This document shows positions 44,651 to 52,704 of a stretch of DNA of 64,000 bases, piece after piece. The notes below the pieces were generated by a model. It was given only the letters and a program-made list of their open reading frames with translations, did no database searches and was not told the DNA's origin. The number at the start of each line of letters is the position of its first letter. Position 1 is the first letter of the stretch. The DNA comes from Sulfurirhabdus sp043759595 (GTDB lineage Bacteria; Pseudomonadota; Gammaproteobacteria; Burkholderiales; SMCO01): positions 1 through 64,000 of the forward strand of contig JAYVLG010000183.1 of the NCBI GenBank assembly GCA_043759595.1, written 5' to 3'. Both the position numbers and the translations under genes were made by a program.

Positions 44651-46456
44651 TTGCAACAATTTGATATAAATAATTATTTAGATAATATCCCTAACCTTCC
44701 TGGCGTTTATCGCATGTTAAATGAAACAGGGGAGGTTTTGTATGTGGGTAAAGCCAAAGATTTAAAGAAACGTGTTTCTTCATACTTTCAGAAAAGCGAT
44801 CTGTCCCCACGGATTTCTCTGATGGTTAAGAAAATAGCCCAGATTGAAACCACTGTTACCCGTTCTGAGTCTGAAGCACTGGTTCTTGAAAACAACCTCA
44901 TTAAAGCTTTAGCTCCGCGTTATAACATTCTGTTTCGTGACGATAAATCCTATCCTTATGTGATGTTAACCGGTCATGCTTATCCCCGGCTAGGTTTTCA
45001 TCGTGGCGCATTGGACAAAAAAAATCATTATTTCGGCCCATTCCCTAATGCATGGGCGGTGCGCCAAAGCATGCAACTATTGCAAAAAGTATTTCGAATA
45101 CGTACTTGTGAAGATAGCGTATTCAGCAATAGATCGCGTCCCTGCCTGCTCCATCAAATCAAGCGGTGTACAGCCCCCTGTGTAGGTTTGATCGATGCTG
45201 CTGCTTACCAAAGTGACATAAAAAATGCACAGTTATTCCTGGAAGGAAAAGAATCAGAGGTTATCAGCACATTAAATAACAAGATGCAAACCGCTGCAGA
45301 GCATATGCAATATGAAGAAGCGGCAATGTACCGTGACCAAATCCAGGCCCTGGGTACAATTCAGGAAAAGCAATTTGTCAGTAGTGAGAAGCAGTCAAAT
45401 GCCGATATAGTTGCCTGCATTGTTCAAAGTGGCTTGATTTGCGTCAACCTCGTAATGATCCGGGGTGGACGCCATCTTGGTGATAAAAGCTTTTTTCCGG
45501 TTAATGCTGAAGATTACGATGCGGCAACTGCGCTCGAGGCTTTTTTAAGCCAGCACTACCTGGACAGACCTGTACCATCACTTATTCTCGTTAATGAAAA
45601 CATTGATAAAGTGACGATTGAATCGCTATTGAGTGAGCAGGCAAATCGTAAAGTTCAAATAAAAACCAATTTGACTGGCGAAAGGCGGGTCTGGTTGACC
45701 ATGGCTATTGAAAATGCGCGTATTTCATTGGAGCAAAGGGTTAACCAGAAAGTGACGCAAGAAGCTCGGCTGGAGGCATTGCAAAATGCTTTAGCTCTTC
45801 CTTCTACGGTTCAACGCATTGAGTGTTTCGATATCAGCCATACCATGGGTGAGGCCACGATAGCTTCTTGCGTTATTTATGACCGTTTAGCGATGCAAAA
45901 TGGAGAGTATCGGCGATATAACATAACGGGAATTACGCCTGGAGATGATTACGCAGCAATGCGTGATGTATTGTATAGGCGCTATAAGAAAATTGCCTCT
46001 GGTGACGGAAAAATGCCTGACCTTATTTTAATTGATGGCGGCAAGGGGCAAATCAGTATCGCCAAAAATGTACTGGAAGATGTTGGATTAAGCGATATTT
46101 ATCTTATTGGTGTAGCAAAAGGTGAGGCGCGTAAACCCGGATTAGAGCAACTCATTTTCCCGGGCGGTGAAAAACCGCTACAATTGCCCAAGGATCATAT
46201 AGGTTTGCATTTAATCCAGCAGATTCGCGATGAAGCCCATCGTTTTGCAATTAGCGGTCATCGTGCCAAGCGTGGTAAAGCCCGCACTAATTCTTCCCTT
46301 GAGCAAATAGGCGGGGTAGGGTCTAAACGCAGACAAAAACTATTGGCCCGATTTGGTGGTTTGAGTGGTGTTAAAACTGCGAGCGTAGATGATCTCGCTC
46401 AGGTAGAGGGTATCAGCCGCCAATTGGCTGAAAAGATTTACCAGGAATTTCATTAA
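44651..46456 (+). CDS. uvrC: UvrC, excinuclease ABC subunit C
   Basis: UvrC makes the two incisions in nucleotide excision repair. The 601 residues include the GIY-YIG domain (LPGVYRMLNETGEVLYVGKA), the UVR motif (LNNKMQTAAEHMQYEEAAMYRDQIQ, about 205-230), the RNase H-like endonuclease (FDISHTMGEATIASCVIYD, LILIDGGKGQISIA) and C-terminal HhH motifs (IGGVGSKRRQKLLARFGG). The TTG at 44651 has no visible ribosome site and the frame is closed just upstream, so the start is the only one available near the conserved N-terminus. Confidence 0.95.
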   Translation: MQQFDINNYLDNIPNLPGVYRMLNETGEVLYVGKAKDLKKRVSSYFQKSDLSPRISLMVKKIAQIETTVTRSESEALVLENNLIKALAPRYNILFRDDKSYPYVMLTGHAYPRLGFHRGALDKKNHYFGPFPNAWAVRQSMQLLQKVFRIRTCEDSVFSNRSRPCLLHQIKRCTAPCVGLIDAAAYQSDIKNAQLFLEGKESEVISTLNNKMQTAAEHMQYEEAAMYRDQIQALGTIQEKQFVSSEKQSNADIVACIVQSGLICVNLVMIRGGRHLGDKSFFPVNAEDYDAATALEAFLSQHYLDRPVPSLILVNENIDKVTIESLLSEQANRKVQIKTNLTGERRVWLTMAIENARISLEQRVNQKVTQEARLEALQNALALPSTVQRIECFDISHTMGEATIASCVIYDRLAMQNGEYRRYNITGITPGDDYAAMRDVLYRRYKKIASGDGKMPDLILIDGGKGQISIAKNVLEDVGLSDIYLIGVAKGEARKPGLEQLIFPGGEKPLQLPKDHIGLHLIQQIRDEAHRFAISGHRAKRGKARTNSSLEQIGGVGSKRRQKLLARFGGLSGVKTASVDDLAQVEGISRQLAEKIYQEFH

Positions 46457-46496
46457 ATTAACCCAGCACAGAAAAAGCAACTGCAATTTAAAATTT

Positions 46497-47069
46497 ATGC
46501 CACTTAATATACCAAATATCTTAACCTGGTTAAGAATCCTGCTTATTCCTCTTTTTGTCGCTATCTATTATTTACCGCAGCACTGGATGACACCACATGA
46601 TGCTAATCTAACAGCAGCGGGAATATTTGCCATTGCTGCAATGACTGACTGGCTGGATGGTTATCTTGCACGCACCTTGAATCAAACGTCCGCATTTGGT
46701 GCATTTCTTGACCCCGTGGCTGACAAACTCATGGTAGCTGCTGCTCTGCTTGTATTGGTTAAGCTGAATCGCGTCGATGCCATGATTGCTCTGATTATCA
46801 TCGGTCGAGAAATCACCATATCTGCATTAAGAGAATGGATGGCTCAGATTGGTGCAAGCAAGAGTGTTGCAGTTTCATTTATTGGTAAAATAAAAACCGC
46901 TGTTCAGATGGTCGCAATTTTCCTCTTGCTCTATCACGACAGCTTTTTTCAACAAATTAACGCACAAATGCTGGGAACATGGTTAATTTATATCGCTGCA
47001 ATATTAACTTTATGGTCAATGGGTTATTACCTGAAAATGGCTCTCCCACAAGTGCGTAATAGAATTTAA
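46497..47069 (+). CDS. pgsA: CDP-diacylglycerol-glycerol-3-phosphate 3-phosphatidyltransferase
   Basis: PgsA makes phosphatidylglycerol phosphate. The 190 residues carry the CDP-alcohol phosphotransferase motif DG-x2-AR-x8-G-x3-D-x3-D in WLDGYLARTLNQTSAFGAF and LDPVADK, and four or more helices. N-terminal NIPNILTWLRILLIPLFV is also typical. It follows uvrC after 40 bases and precedes a tRNA cluster, an order seen in many proteobacteria. Confidence 0.96.
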   Translation: MPLNIPNILTWLRILLIPLFVAIYYLPQHWMTPHDANLTAAGIFAIAAMTDWLDGYLARTLNQTSAFGAFLDPVADKLMVAAALLVLVKLNRVDAMIALIIIGREITISALREWMAQIGASKSVAVSFIGKIKTAVQMVAIFLLLYHDSFFQQINAQMLGTWLIYIAAILTLWSMGYYLKMALPQVRNRI

Positions 47070-47082
47070 ATCGAAATGTGGG

Positions 47083-47110
47083 TTGACAATATCCGTAGAA
47101 TATTTAAAAT
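47083..47110 (+). promoter_or_regulatory. Sigma-70 promoter of the tRNA-Gly gene
   Basis: TTGACA (47083-47088), a 16-base spacer and TAAAAT (47105-47110), followed by a GC-rich discriminator (AGCGATC), lie 16 bases before the tRNA. This is a near-consensus promoter. Confidence 0.75.
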
Positions 47111-47126
47111 AGCGATCTTTCATCAA

Positions 47127-47201
47127 GCGGGAATAGCTCAGTGGTAGAGCACAACCTTGCCAAGGTTGGGGTCGCGAGTTCGAGCCTCGTTTCCCGCTCC
47201 A
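47127..47201 (+). tRNA. tRNA-Gly (GCC)
   Basis: Acceptor GCGGGAA pairs with TTCCCGC (47191-47197), discriminator T, encoded CCA. The anticodon loop TTGCCAA gives GCC (47159-47161). The GTTCGAG T-loop is intact. Confidence 0.97.
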
Positions 47202-47208
47202 GATTATA

Positions 47209-47234
47209 GGGGAAAGCAGTAGCTTTCCCCTTTT
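47209..47234 (+). terminator. Intrinsic terminator after tRNA-Gly
   Basis: A perfect nine-base stem GGGGAAAGC / GCTTTCCCC with a four-base loop is followed by TTTT. It closes the tRNA-Gly transcript, so tRNA-Cys and tRNA-Leu need their own promoter in 47235-47329. Confidence 0.85.
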
Positions 47235-47329
47235 AGTTTAAAAAATGTCAACTCGGTTTGCATTGAGCTGATACAGTAGTAAGCCGTAAAGCTGTAATAA
47301 ACACAGTAATATCTTTGTGTGAGAGTTAC

Positions 47330-47403
47330 GGCGGGGTGGCAGAGTGGTTATGCAGCGGCCTGCAAAGCCGTGGACGCCGGTTCGATTCCGACCCCCGCCT
47401 CCA
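47330..47403 (+). tRNA. tRNA-Cys (GCA)
   Basis: Acceptor GGCGGGG pairs with CCCCGCC (47393-47399); discriminator T; encoded CCA. The anticodon loop CTGCAAA reads GCA. Eight bases separate it from the next tRNA. Confidence 0.96.
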
Positions 47404-47410
47404 TCCATCC

Positions 47411-47498
47411 GCCCGGATGGTGAAATTGGTAGACACAAGGGACTTAAAATCCCTCGCCCTAATCCGGCGTGCCGGTTCGATTCCGGCTCCGGGCACCA
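47411..47498 (+). tRNA. tRNA-Leu (TAA)
   Basis: A class II tRNA of 88 bases with a long variable arm. Acceptor GCCCGGA pairs with TCCGGGC (47488-47494), discriminator A, encoded CCA. The stem AGGGA/TCCCT holds the loop CTTAAAA with anticodon TAA. The DUF1178 gene starts 31 bases on with no terminator between, so the tRNAs and that mRNA may share a transcript. Confidence 0.96.
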
Positions 47499-47529
47499 TA
47501 TACAAATAATTAATCGACTGATTCACCTC

Positions 47530-47961
47530 ATGATCATTTACAAACTTATTTGCGAAAATGACCACCAGTTTGAAGGTTGGTTTACCTCAAACGAAGATTT
47601 CGAGAATCAACATACTCAAGATAAACTTTCTTGTCCTGTATGTGGTGATGAGGGCGTGGCGTTATTGCAGACGGATGCATTTGTCGACTCAGCCATATCT
47701 CAAGAGTCTGAAATTGAAAATGCCTCGCAGAATAATCGTTTGTCCAGTCATCAGGTTTTTCAGCATTTGATTGGTTATGTGACGCAAGATGCAGAAGACT
47801 TTGGTAATGCCCTCATTAAAAAAATTCGCGACTTTCATTCACAGCAAACCAAGGCCCGCAGCAAGGTTGGCAATGCAACGCTAAAAGGCGTTAAAGATTC
47901 AGCTGAAGAAAATATAGAGATTTTTGTGAATTCATCCAAAACGAGGGAAAAGCTTCACTGA
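47530..47961 (+). CDS. DUF1178 family protein
   Basis: From ATG 47530 the protein is 143 residues: MIIYKLICENDHQFEGWF is the family start, with a zinc-ribbon-like pair of Cys (CENDH and CPVCGDEG). The middle is rich in Ser/Gln/Asn and the C-terminus is charged (AEENIEIFVNS). The function is unknown; a regulatory role is often assumed. The frame is open upstream through the tRNA cluster, but that part is not coding. Confidence 0.85.
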   Translation: MIIYKLICENDHQFEGWFTSNEDFENQHTQDKLSCPVCGDEGVALLQTDAFVDSAISQESEIENASQNNRLSSHQVFQHLIGYVTQDAEDFGNALIKKIRDFHSQQTKARSKVGNATLKGVKDSAEENIEIFVNSSKTREKLH

Positions 47962-47963
47962 GT

Positions 47964-47977
47964 TTGATTTACATCAA
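47964..47977. promoter_or_regulatory. Perfect FNR/ANR-type palindrome in a convergent gap
   Basis: TTGAT-TTAC-ATCAA matches the FNR consensus TTGATNNNNATCAA at every fixed position. It lies two bases after the DUF1178 stop, while the next gene on the other strand ends at 48053, so no annotated start is nearby. A TATTAA at 48020-48025 has the spacing of a class I FNR promoter (site centred at about -61.5). Confidence 0.45.
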
Positions 47978-48052
47978 GTTGTTAGACATCTAAATCATGT
48001 TTTGCTCTTGGACTTTAAGTATTAACAGTGTACCCCGAGCTTTTCTGCTCAA

Positions 48053-48649
48053 TTAAGCTAATTTCTCTGCAACCACCGTAAAAAACTCCTTCTTTGTGTT
48101 ATCTGGTGCTAGAACAGTGTGTTCGGCCCTGAATAGAATGTTCCATCCATAAAAATGCTTTTCAAGCTCTTCACGACTAAAAAGATAATAATGATCAGGG
48201 TGAAACATCGCCATGTAATCAGTCCCAGCAGTAAGTACGTTGATGAGTGCAACACCCCCTGGTCGTACATTACTTTGAATATCCAGCAGCATTTCTAGTG
48301 CACGATGTTTTGGAAAAAACATCAGCAGGCCAATCGCCACAATGGAGTCGAATTTTTGCGGGATATGGAAAGTAGCTAAATCAGCTTTTATCGCTTCAAT
48401 GGAAAGATGTTTTTCGGTAGCTATTTTAGCTAAGTGCTCAACAGCTGAATGGCTAGCATCAACAGCAACCACAGAATGGCCACGCAATGCCATTTCTACA
48501 CTTAAATTGCCTAAGCCACATCCTAAGTCCAGAACATCACCCCTAATGAATTCAAGCGCAGTCTGCTCGAACTGATTAAGCTCAAACTCCTGTTGTTGAA
48601 TCTGTCGTTGAAACTGGGTATCAAAGAAGTTGACTGATGTATTGTCCAT
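48053..48649 (-). CDS. Class I SAM-dependent methyltransferase (TehB-like)
   Basis: This is a 198-residue soluble methyltransferase. Motif I is VLDLGCGLGNLSVEMALRG, the acid of motif II is in VVAVDASHSAVEHL, and the region FDSIVAIGLLMFFPKHRA resembles TehB/ubiquinone-type methylases. The substrate is unknown. It lies 24 bases after the upstream nuclease gene on the same strand, so the two may be co-transcribed. Confidence 0.75.
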   Translation of the reverse strand: MDNTSVNFFDTQFQRQIQQQEFELNQFEQTALEFIRGDVLDLGCGLGNLSVEMALRGHSVVAVDASHSAVEHLAKIATEKHLSIEAIKADLATFHIPQKFDSIVAIGLLMFFPKHRALEMLLDIQSNVRPGGVALINVLTAGTDYMAMFHPDHYYLFSREELEKHFYGWNILFRAEHTVLAPDNTKKEFFTVVAEKLA

Positions 48650-48673
48650 TATGTGGCTTGTCGTTTTAAAAAA

Positions 48674-50089
48674 TTAGTTGGCTGTGGTTTTGTCGAAAAA
48701 AATAATATCCAGCTTTCCTGAACTGATTTGTTTACTTAGTGCTTTATAAACATCAATATCAAATGATGCCTTGATGCGTTTAACAGACTGTAAGTCTAAT
48801 TCATTTATATTAGCAATCGTGCCTAAATAGCACCAATTTTCTATAAGGTGAATATCAATTCGCGCGCCAAGTGGCGCAATTTCTTTTACACCAATCAATC
48901 CGTTGAAAGGCCATGCTTGCACCTGTGACTTAAATAAAGCTGCTTTGAGTCTCGCATTATGACTGGCAATTGGTTCAACGCCAATGCATGCCCCTAAACA
49001 GTTTTTTGAATGGTAAGCTGTGCAGGATTTGCCAATCACTTGTGTTTCCAGTCCAATAATACTGTGGCAAAGCAGATGGGCATCTGCAAGGCTGCGTAGT
49101 GCTTTGGTAGCAACTTTTCCCGAGGGAAAAAGACCATAGAGATTCCGGAGTCCACCAAAGTCCAGATTCCTTGAGTATTTAAGCTTGGGAATCAATGTTC
49201 CGTTTTCGCTTTCTTCCGTTTGCCAGGCACAAAGGTCGTTGTGTTTGGCTGATCGAGTAGTGTGCAGGGGCTGGTTTTCTTTCAATAGGCGTGTTTCGGT
49301 TAAGAGTGCACCTAATTCACTTACCGTTTCAATATGTGCTATATGTTGTAATTGTTGTGCTAATACGGCTTCGTTGGGGTGTCGAATGCTTTTGGAAAAG
49401 AAAGAATAAATGCTCTTGCGTATGTTGTTGCTCTTGCCGATGTATAGTAGCTGATCATTGGCACCATAGAACAAATAAACGCCACAGGACTCCGGCAAGT
49501 CGTCCAATATGGCAGGATCAAGATGCGCGGGTAATGCTGGGCGCTGGATAATCGTGTTAATCGCTTCTGCAATTGATTCTGCCGGCAGGAAATCGTTTAA
49601 ATGACGCATAAAAAACATGAGTGCTTTTGCATCAGACAGTGCACGATGGCGGCTATCAATTGGCAAGTTGTGTCGCTGAATTAAGGCATCCAGATTGTGT
49701 TTGTGGTGCTGAGGGAAGAGTTTGCGAGATAATTTAACCGTACACAATGCCGTTGCGCTGAATTTTATGCCAAGGCGCTTGAATTCGTTTTGCAGAAAAC
49801 CATAATCAAAGCGAGCATTGTGAGCGACGAATAGCCTGCCTGTTAATCTTTTCAGCGTTTCCTGTGCTACTGACTCAAATGGAGGTGCATGAGCGACCAT
49901 TTCGTCACTGATACCCGTCAAGTTCTGGATAAATTTGGGGATTGTTACCCCTGGATTGACTAATGTACTCCACTCATGAATAGTATCGCCATCAATCTCA
50001 ACAATGCCAATTTCAGTGATACGGTCACTTTCGGCGTTTGCTCCGGTTGTTTCCAGATCAACAAAAACCATTGGTCGTTCGAATAACAT
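48674..50089 (-). CDS. DnaQ-like exonuclease fused to a GIY-YIG (Cho/UvrC-type) domain
   Basis: The 471 residues start with a DEDD 3'-5' exonuclease: FVDLETTGANAESDRITEIG (Exo I), AHNARFDYGFLQ (Exo II) and HRALSDAKALMFFM (Exo III). From about 205 a GIY-YIG domain follows (PESCGVYLFYGANDQLLYIG, KSNNIRKSIYSFFSK). The C-terminal region holds Cys/His pairs (CTAYHSKNCLGACIG), as in Cho/UvrC N-terminal parts. Such fusions are annotated as DNA polymerase III epsilon-like nucleases; the target is unknown, a repair role is likely. The ATG lies 134 bases from the cspA terminator. Confidence 0.85.
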   Translation of the reverse strand: MLFERPMVFVDLETTGANAESDRITEIGIVEIDGDTIHEWSTLVNPGVTIPKFIQNLTGISDEMVAHAPPFESVAQETLKRLTGRLFVAHNARFDYGFLQNEFKRLGIKFSATALCTVKLSRKLFPQHHKHNLDALIQRHNLPIDSRHRALSDAKALMFFMRHLNDFLPAESIAEAINTIIQRPALPAHLDPAILDDLPESCGVYLFYGANDQLLYIGKSNNIRKSIYSFFSKSIRHPNEAVLAQQLQHIAHIETVSELGALLTETRLLKENQPLHTTRSAKHNDLCAWQTEESENGTLIPKLKYSRNLDFGGLRNLYGLFPSGKVATKALRSLADAHLLCHSIIGLETQVIGKSCTAYHSKNCLGACIGVEPIASHNARLKAALFKSQVQAWPFNGLIGVKEIAPLGARIDIHLIENWCYLGTIANINELDLQSVKRIKASFDIDVYKALSKQISSGKLDIIFFDKTTAN

Positions 50090-50178
50090 TTTTCTCTCTA
50101 TTTTATTGGAGCGTCAATATATCTGCAAAATGGGGGGCAGTGTTGGGTAATAATGAGAAAGAAACTTGGATTATATGT

Positions 50179-50209
50179 AAAAAAAAACCCCGGCTAGCCG
50201 GGGTTTTTT
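50179..50209. terminator. Bidirectional terminator downstream of the cold-shock gene
   Basis: CCCCGGC-TA-GCCGGGG forms a strong stem with nine A on one side (50179-50187) and six T on the other (50204-50209). On the minus strand it ends the cspA transcript, 14 bases after its stop codon. Confidence 0.85.
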
Positions 50210-50223
50210 GAGCTGTTTAAGGC

Positions 50224-50427
50224 TTAAGCAGGATGAATGTTTGCAGCCTGTTTACCTTTAGGACCAGCTGTCACATCAAAGGTGACTTTCTGATTTTCTT
50301 GCAATGATTTGAAACCAGAACCCTGGATTTCTGAAAAATGCGCAAATAAATCTTCACTACCATCTTCCGGTGTAATGAATCCAAAACCTTTAGCATCATT
50401 AAACCACTTTACTGTACCTGCTGCCAT
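50224..50427 (-). CDS. cspA: Cold-shock domain protein (CspA family)
   Basis: A 67-residue RNA chaperone that melts RNA structure. RNP1 GFGFITPEDG and RNP2 DLFAHFSEI are intact. AAGGAA precedes the ATG. The leader of over 100 bases includes a hairpin GGGCA-TAT-TGCCC (50460-50472); long structured leaders control csp translation in E. coli. Confidence 0.93.
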   Translation of the reverse strand: MAAGTVKWFNDAKGFGFITPEDGSEDLFAHFSEIQGSGFKSLQENQKVTFDVTAGPKGKQAANIHPA

Positions 50428-50654
50428 TGTATTTTTTCCTTAATAACAATTTAATTAACGGGCAATATGCCCAATCCATCAATCCAAGGGGAAAAAAAGA
50501 GGCCAACTGAAGGTACCGCAATTTGAAGCTTGAATTCCACAGACTTAACTAAGAGTACATGAAAACCCAATAAGTTCAAAATATTAATGCATTTAATTAA
50601 ATAAAAAATTACTATTTTTTTGTGTAAACCTGTGATCGCTTTACCAGCAACGCT

Positions 50655-51443
50655 TCAGGCAGTAACTTGATTCTGATTGGTGAACTCCATAGCCAAGCCA
50701 TCCCATAGTTTAATACGGGCATTAATTGCTTTTTCTGCGGCTTCTGTCAGTTGTTGAACTGCCGTGGGATTGTCGCGGGTTAATTCATTAATGATTTTCA
50801 GAGCCGCGGGTCCATGGGTATCCCCATCAAGATCTATATGACGTTTGAGGTAATAGACAAACATGGGGGCTTTTGAAGTGTCAATCTGCCAGCTTGCCAA
50901 TAAGTTTCTGAACATTTGTGGGATGACATTTTCACGACCGTAAAAAAAACAGCCCAACACTTCGTAAACATTGCCATTTTTAACTGTTTCCATGGTGTTT
51001 GTAACAAATGCCTGGATGCATTTTGGTGCCGAAACGATTTCCAGCGCTTTGGTGAAAGGAGTGCCGGCTCGGATCAGCGAGACAAACTCTTCAATTTGAT
51101 TTGTTTGGGCGCCAACTTCTTTCATCGCCAGCAAGTAAATTTCATAATGGCTTAGAAAACCACCACCGGGCACCTCATCACTTTCTTCTCCCAGTACAAT
51201 TTCGTTAATCAAGCGTGCTGCAAGAGGGTGAGGGGAGGGAACCCAGGGCAAATCAACCGAAGTCAGGTTGATTTGGAGGCGTTTAATAAGGGACATAAAA
51301 TCCCAGACTGCAAATACGTGCCATGCCATGAACAGCTGCAAATCTGCCATGTTCTGTATGGATTCAAAAACTTCGTGATGCTCAAGCACAAGTTGTCTAG
51401 CTTCAATTTTGCTATGAAGTGTCTTGCTTTCAACGGTGTTCAT
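50655..51443 (-). CDS. DUF3050 family protein, heme-oxygenase-like fold
   Basis: The protein is 262 residues from ATG 51443 (12 residues shorter than the next upstream ATG at 51479). It is helical, with HHEVFESIQNMADLQLFMAW and HVFAVWDFMSLIKRLQ near the start, matching DUF3050. A C-terminal HIDLDGDTHGPAALKII segment with His and Asp residues, together with H/E residues in the earlier helices, fits the heme-oxygenase-like diiron (HDO) superfamily that carries out odd oxidations; this assignment is inference. There is no neighbour that names a substrate. Neither start has a clear ribosome site. Confidence 0.65.
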   Translation of the reverse strand: MNTVESKTLHSKIEARQLVLEHHEVFESIQNMADLQLFMAWHVFAVWDFMSLIKRLQINLTSVDLPWVPSPHPLAARLINEIVLGEESDEVPGGGFLSHYEIYLLAMKEVGAQTNQIEEFVSLIRAGTPFTKALEIVSAPKCIQAFVTNTMETVKNGNVYEVLGCFFYGRENVIPQMFRNLLASWQIDTSKAPMFVYYLKRHIDLDGDTHGPAALKIINELTRDNPTAVQQLTEAAEKAINARIKLWDGLAMEFTNQNQVTA

Positions 51444-51549
51444 TGTTGTATGTGTCCAGTGAATGTTGGGATATAACATTTCGATAGATTGCTGAATATA
51501 ATAATCAACTTATATATAATGAGCAAAGAATAATTTCCCTGCGTTGTGG

Positions 51550-52218
51550 TTACATACCCTTCAACCAGTTTTCCATCTCTGCAAGACGCTGCCATGCAAG
51601 CGGCAGGTTTTTTCCACGGGATTCAACGTTTTTCAGGAGCTGATTTCCTTCTTCTATCATTAGCTCAAGCCGCTCGGGAGGAAACAGCGCCAAAGCGGCT
51701 TGCAGCCCATTTTCTGATTCGCTTAATAGCGTTGGAACCAGCTCTTCGCTTCCAATATTTTGGTCAGGGTTCAGAATGTCTGAAACAATAGTGTAGTTGC
51801 AAAGTTGCAGGTGCAAGGCGGTATATTCATCATCCTCACGTAATGTTTCTATTGCATGGGGTTCATCGTCTTTTATGGAATGCAACGTTTTACTTACTGC
51901 GTTAATCAGCTTTTTTAGTGAATCAAGAAAAGCTGTCTGATCTCCAGGTAACCCTGTACAAACTGCATAAAGCTGTTCTGACTGGGCTTTAATCTTCAAA
52001 ATCACATCGCGCTCTTCATTTTTATCAAGTTTTACCGCTCGCTGTACCAGATCGCGGAATTGTTCCGTAAATTTCTGTAATGCCTTCTTATCTTGTTCTA
52101 TTGCATTTTGTAGATCTTTTTGGGTGATCGTATCTCCGGATGCAAAAAGGGGGTTATTGTACATGCGCTGTAACTGCCGCTCACGTGGGCCAGGTTGAAT
52201 TGAAAAAGTTAGAGACAT
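51550..52218 (-). CDS. Conserved-looking protein of unknown function
   Basis: A 222-residue, mostly helical, acidic protein with no membrane segment and no motif I recognise. Two helical bundles seem likely (about 30-110 and 150-215), the first with DLVQRAVKLDKNEERDVILK, the second with PPERLELMIEEGNQLLKNVE. A GDTITQKDLQNAIEQDKKAL start region follows a disordered N-terminus. It lies 107 bases upstream of the DUF3050 gene on the same strand; the two could be one unit. The 486-base gap beyond 52218 is AT-rich and holds a sigma-54 promoter. Confidence 0.6.
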   Translation of the reverse strand: MSLTFSIQPGPRERQLQRMYNNPLFASGDTITQKDLQNAIEQDKKALQKFTEQFRDLVQRAVKLDKNEERDVILKIKAQSEQLYAVCTGLPGDQTAFLDSLKKLINAVSKTLHSIKDDEPHAIETLREDDEYTALHLQLCNYTIVSDILNPDQNIGSEELVPTLLSESENGLQAALALFPPERLELMIEEGNQLLKNVESRGKNLPLAWQRLAEMENWLKGM

Positions 52219-52704
52219 GACTAGGTGGTATCCAGATGATTTGCTAAAAAGCCGAGTTATTGCCAGTAATAGTGATCGTACAGATTGAGAAGTATTTTAT
52301 AGATAAGGGTAACTTACTGATAGAGGCAACATTGAATAACATACTATTTAACATAATATACATTATGCGAAGTAAATGTATCATCTTGAAATTGCAACAG
52401 TGATACAAATTAACTTCTAATAAAACGATACTTATTAGCATAAATAGTAATTAATTCAAGGCAGATTGATGTCGGATATTTTTACAAAAACAAGAAACCA
52501 TCTTACGCTTTAATTTATATCTTATTGAATTAAGTCAAATAAAAATTTATGGCGCAAATCTTGCTTATAAATAAAATAAGTATATTTCTGTTTGCGCTCG
52601 AAATAATTGACTTGACCAACCGCGTCGCCTCGACCGATTACTACAAAATATAAGTTCAATAATCGTAATGCGCCTAATTTATAAAATCAGGGCACGTAAC
52701 ACGT
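52219..52704. other. AT-rich intergenic region before the polysaccharide cassette
   Basis: The 486 bases are strongly AT-rich, unlike the flanking genes, and carry no convincing gene; the open frame on the minus strand at 52244-52441 has only low-complexity Ile/Leu/Asn content. It holds the sigma-54 promoter at 52550-52565 and a GTCG-CCT-CGAC inverted repeat in the transcript leader (about 52624-52636). Confidence 0.5.
52550..52565 (+). promoter_or_regulatory. Sigma-54 promoter of the polysaccharide cassette
   Basis: TGGCGC-N5-TTGCT: GG at 52551-52552 and GC at 52563-52564 are ten bases apart, as sigma-54 requires. The start site would lie near 52576, about 130 bases before the glycosyltransferase ATG. 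The AT-rich DNA upstream would suit binding of an enhancer protein. Confidence 0.7.

Noticed and set aside
52244..52441. Minus-strand open frame in the AT-rich gap
   Set aside because: Composition is that of AT-rich DNA; no start signal and no motif.
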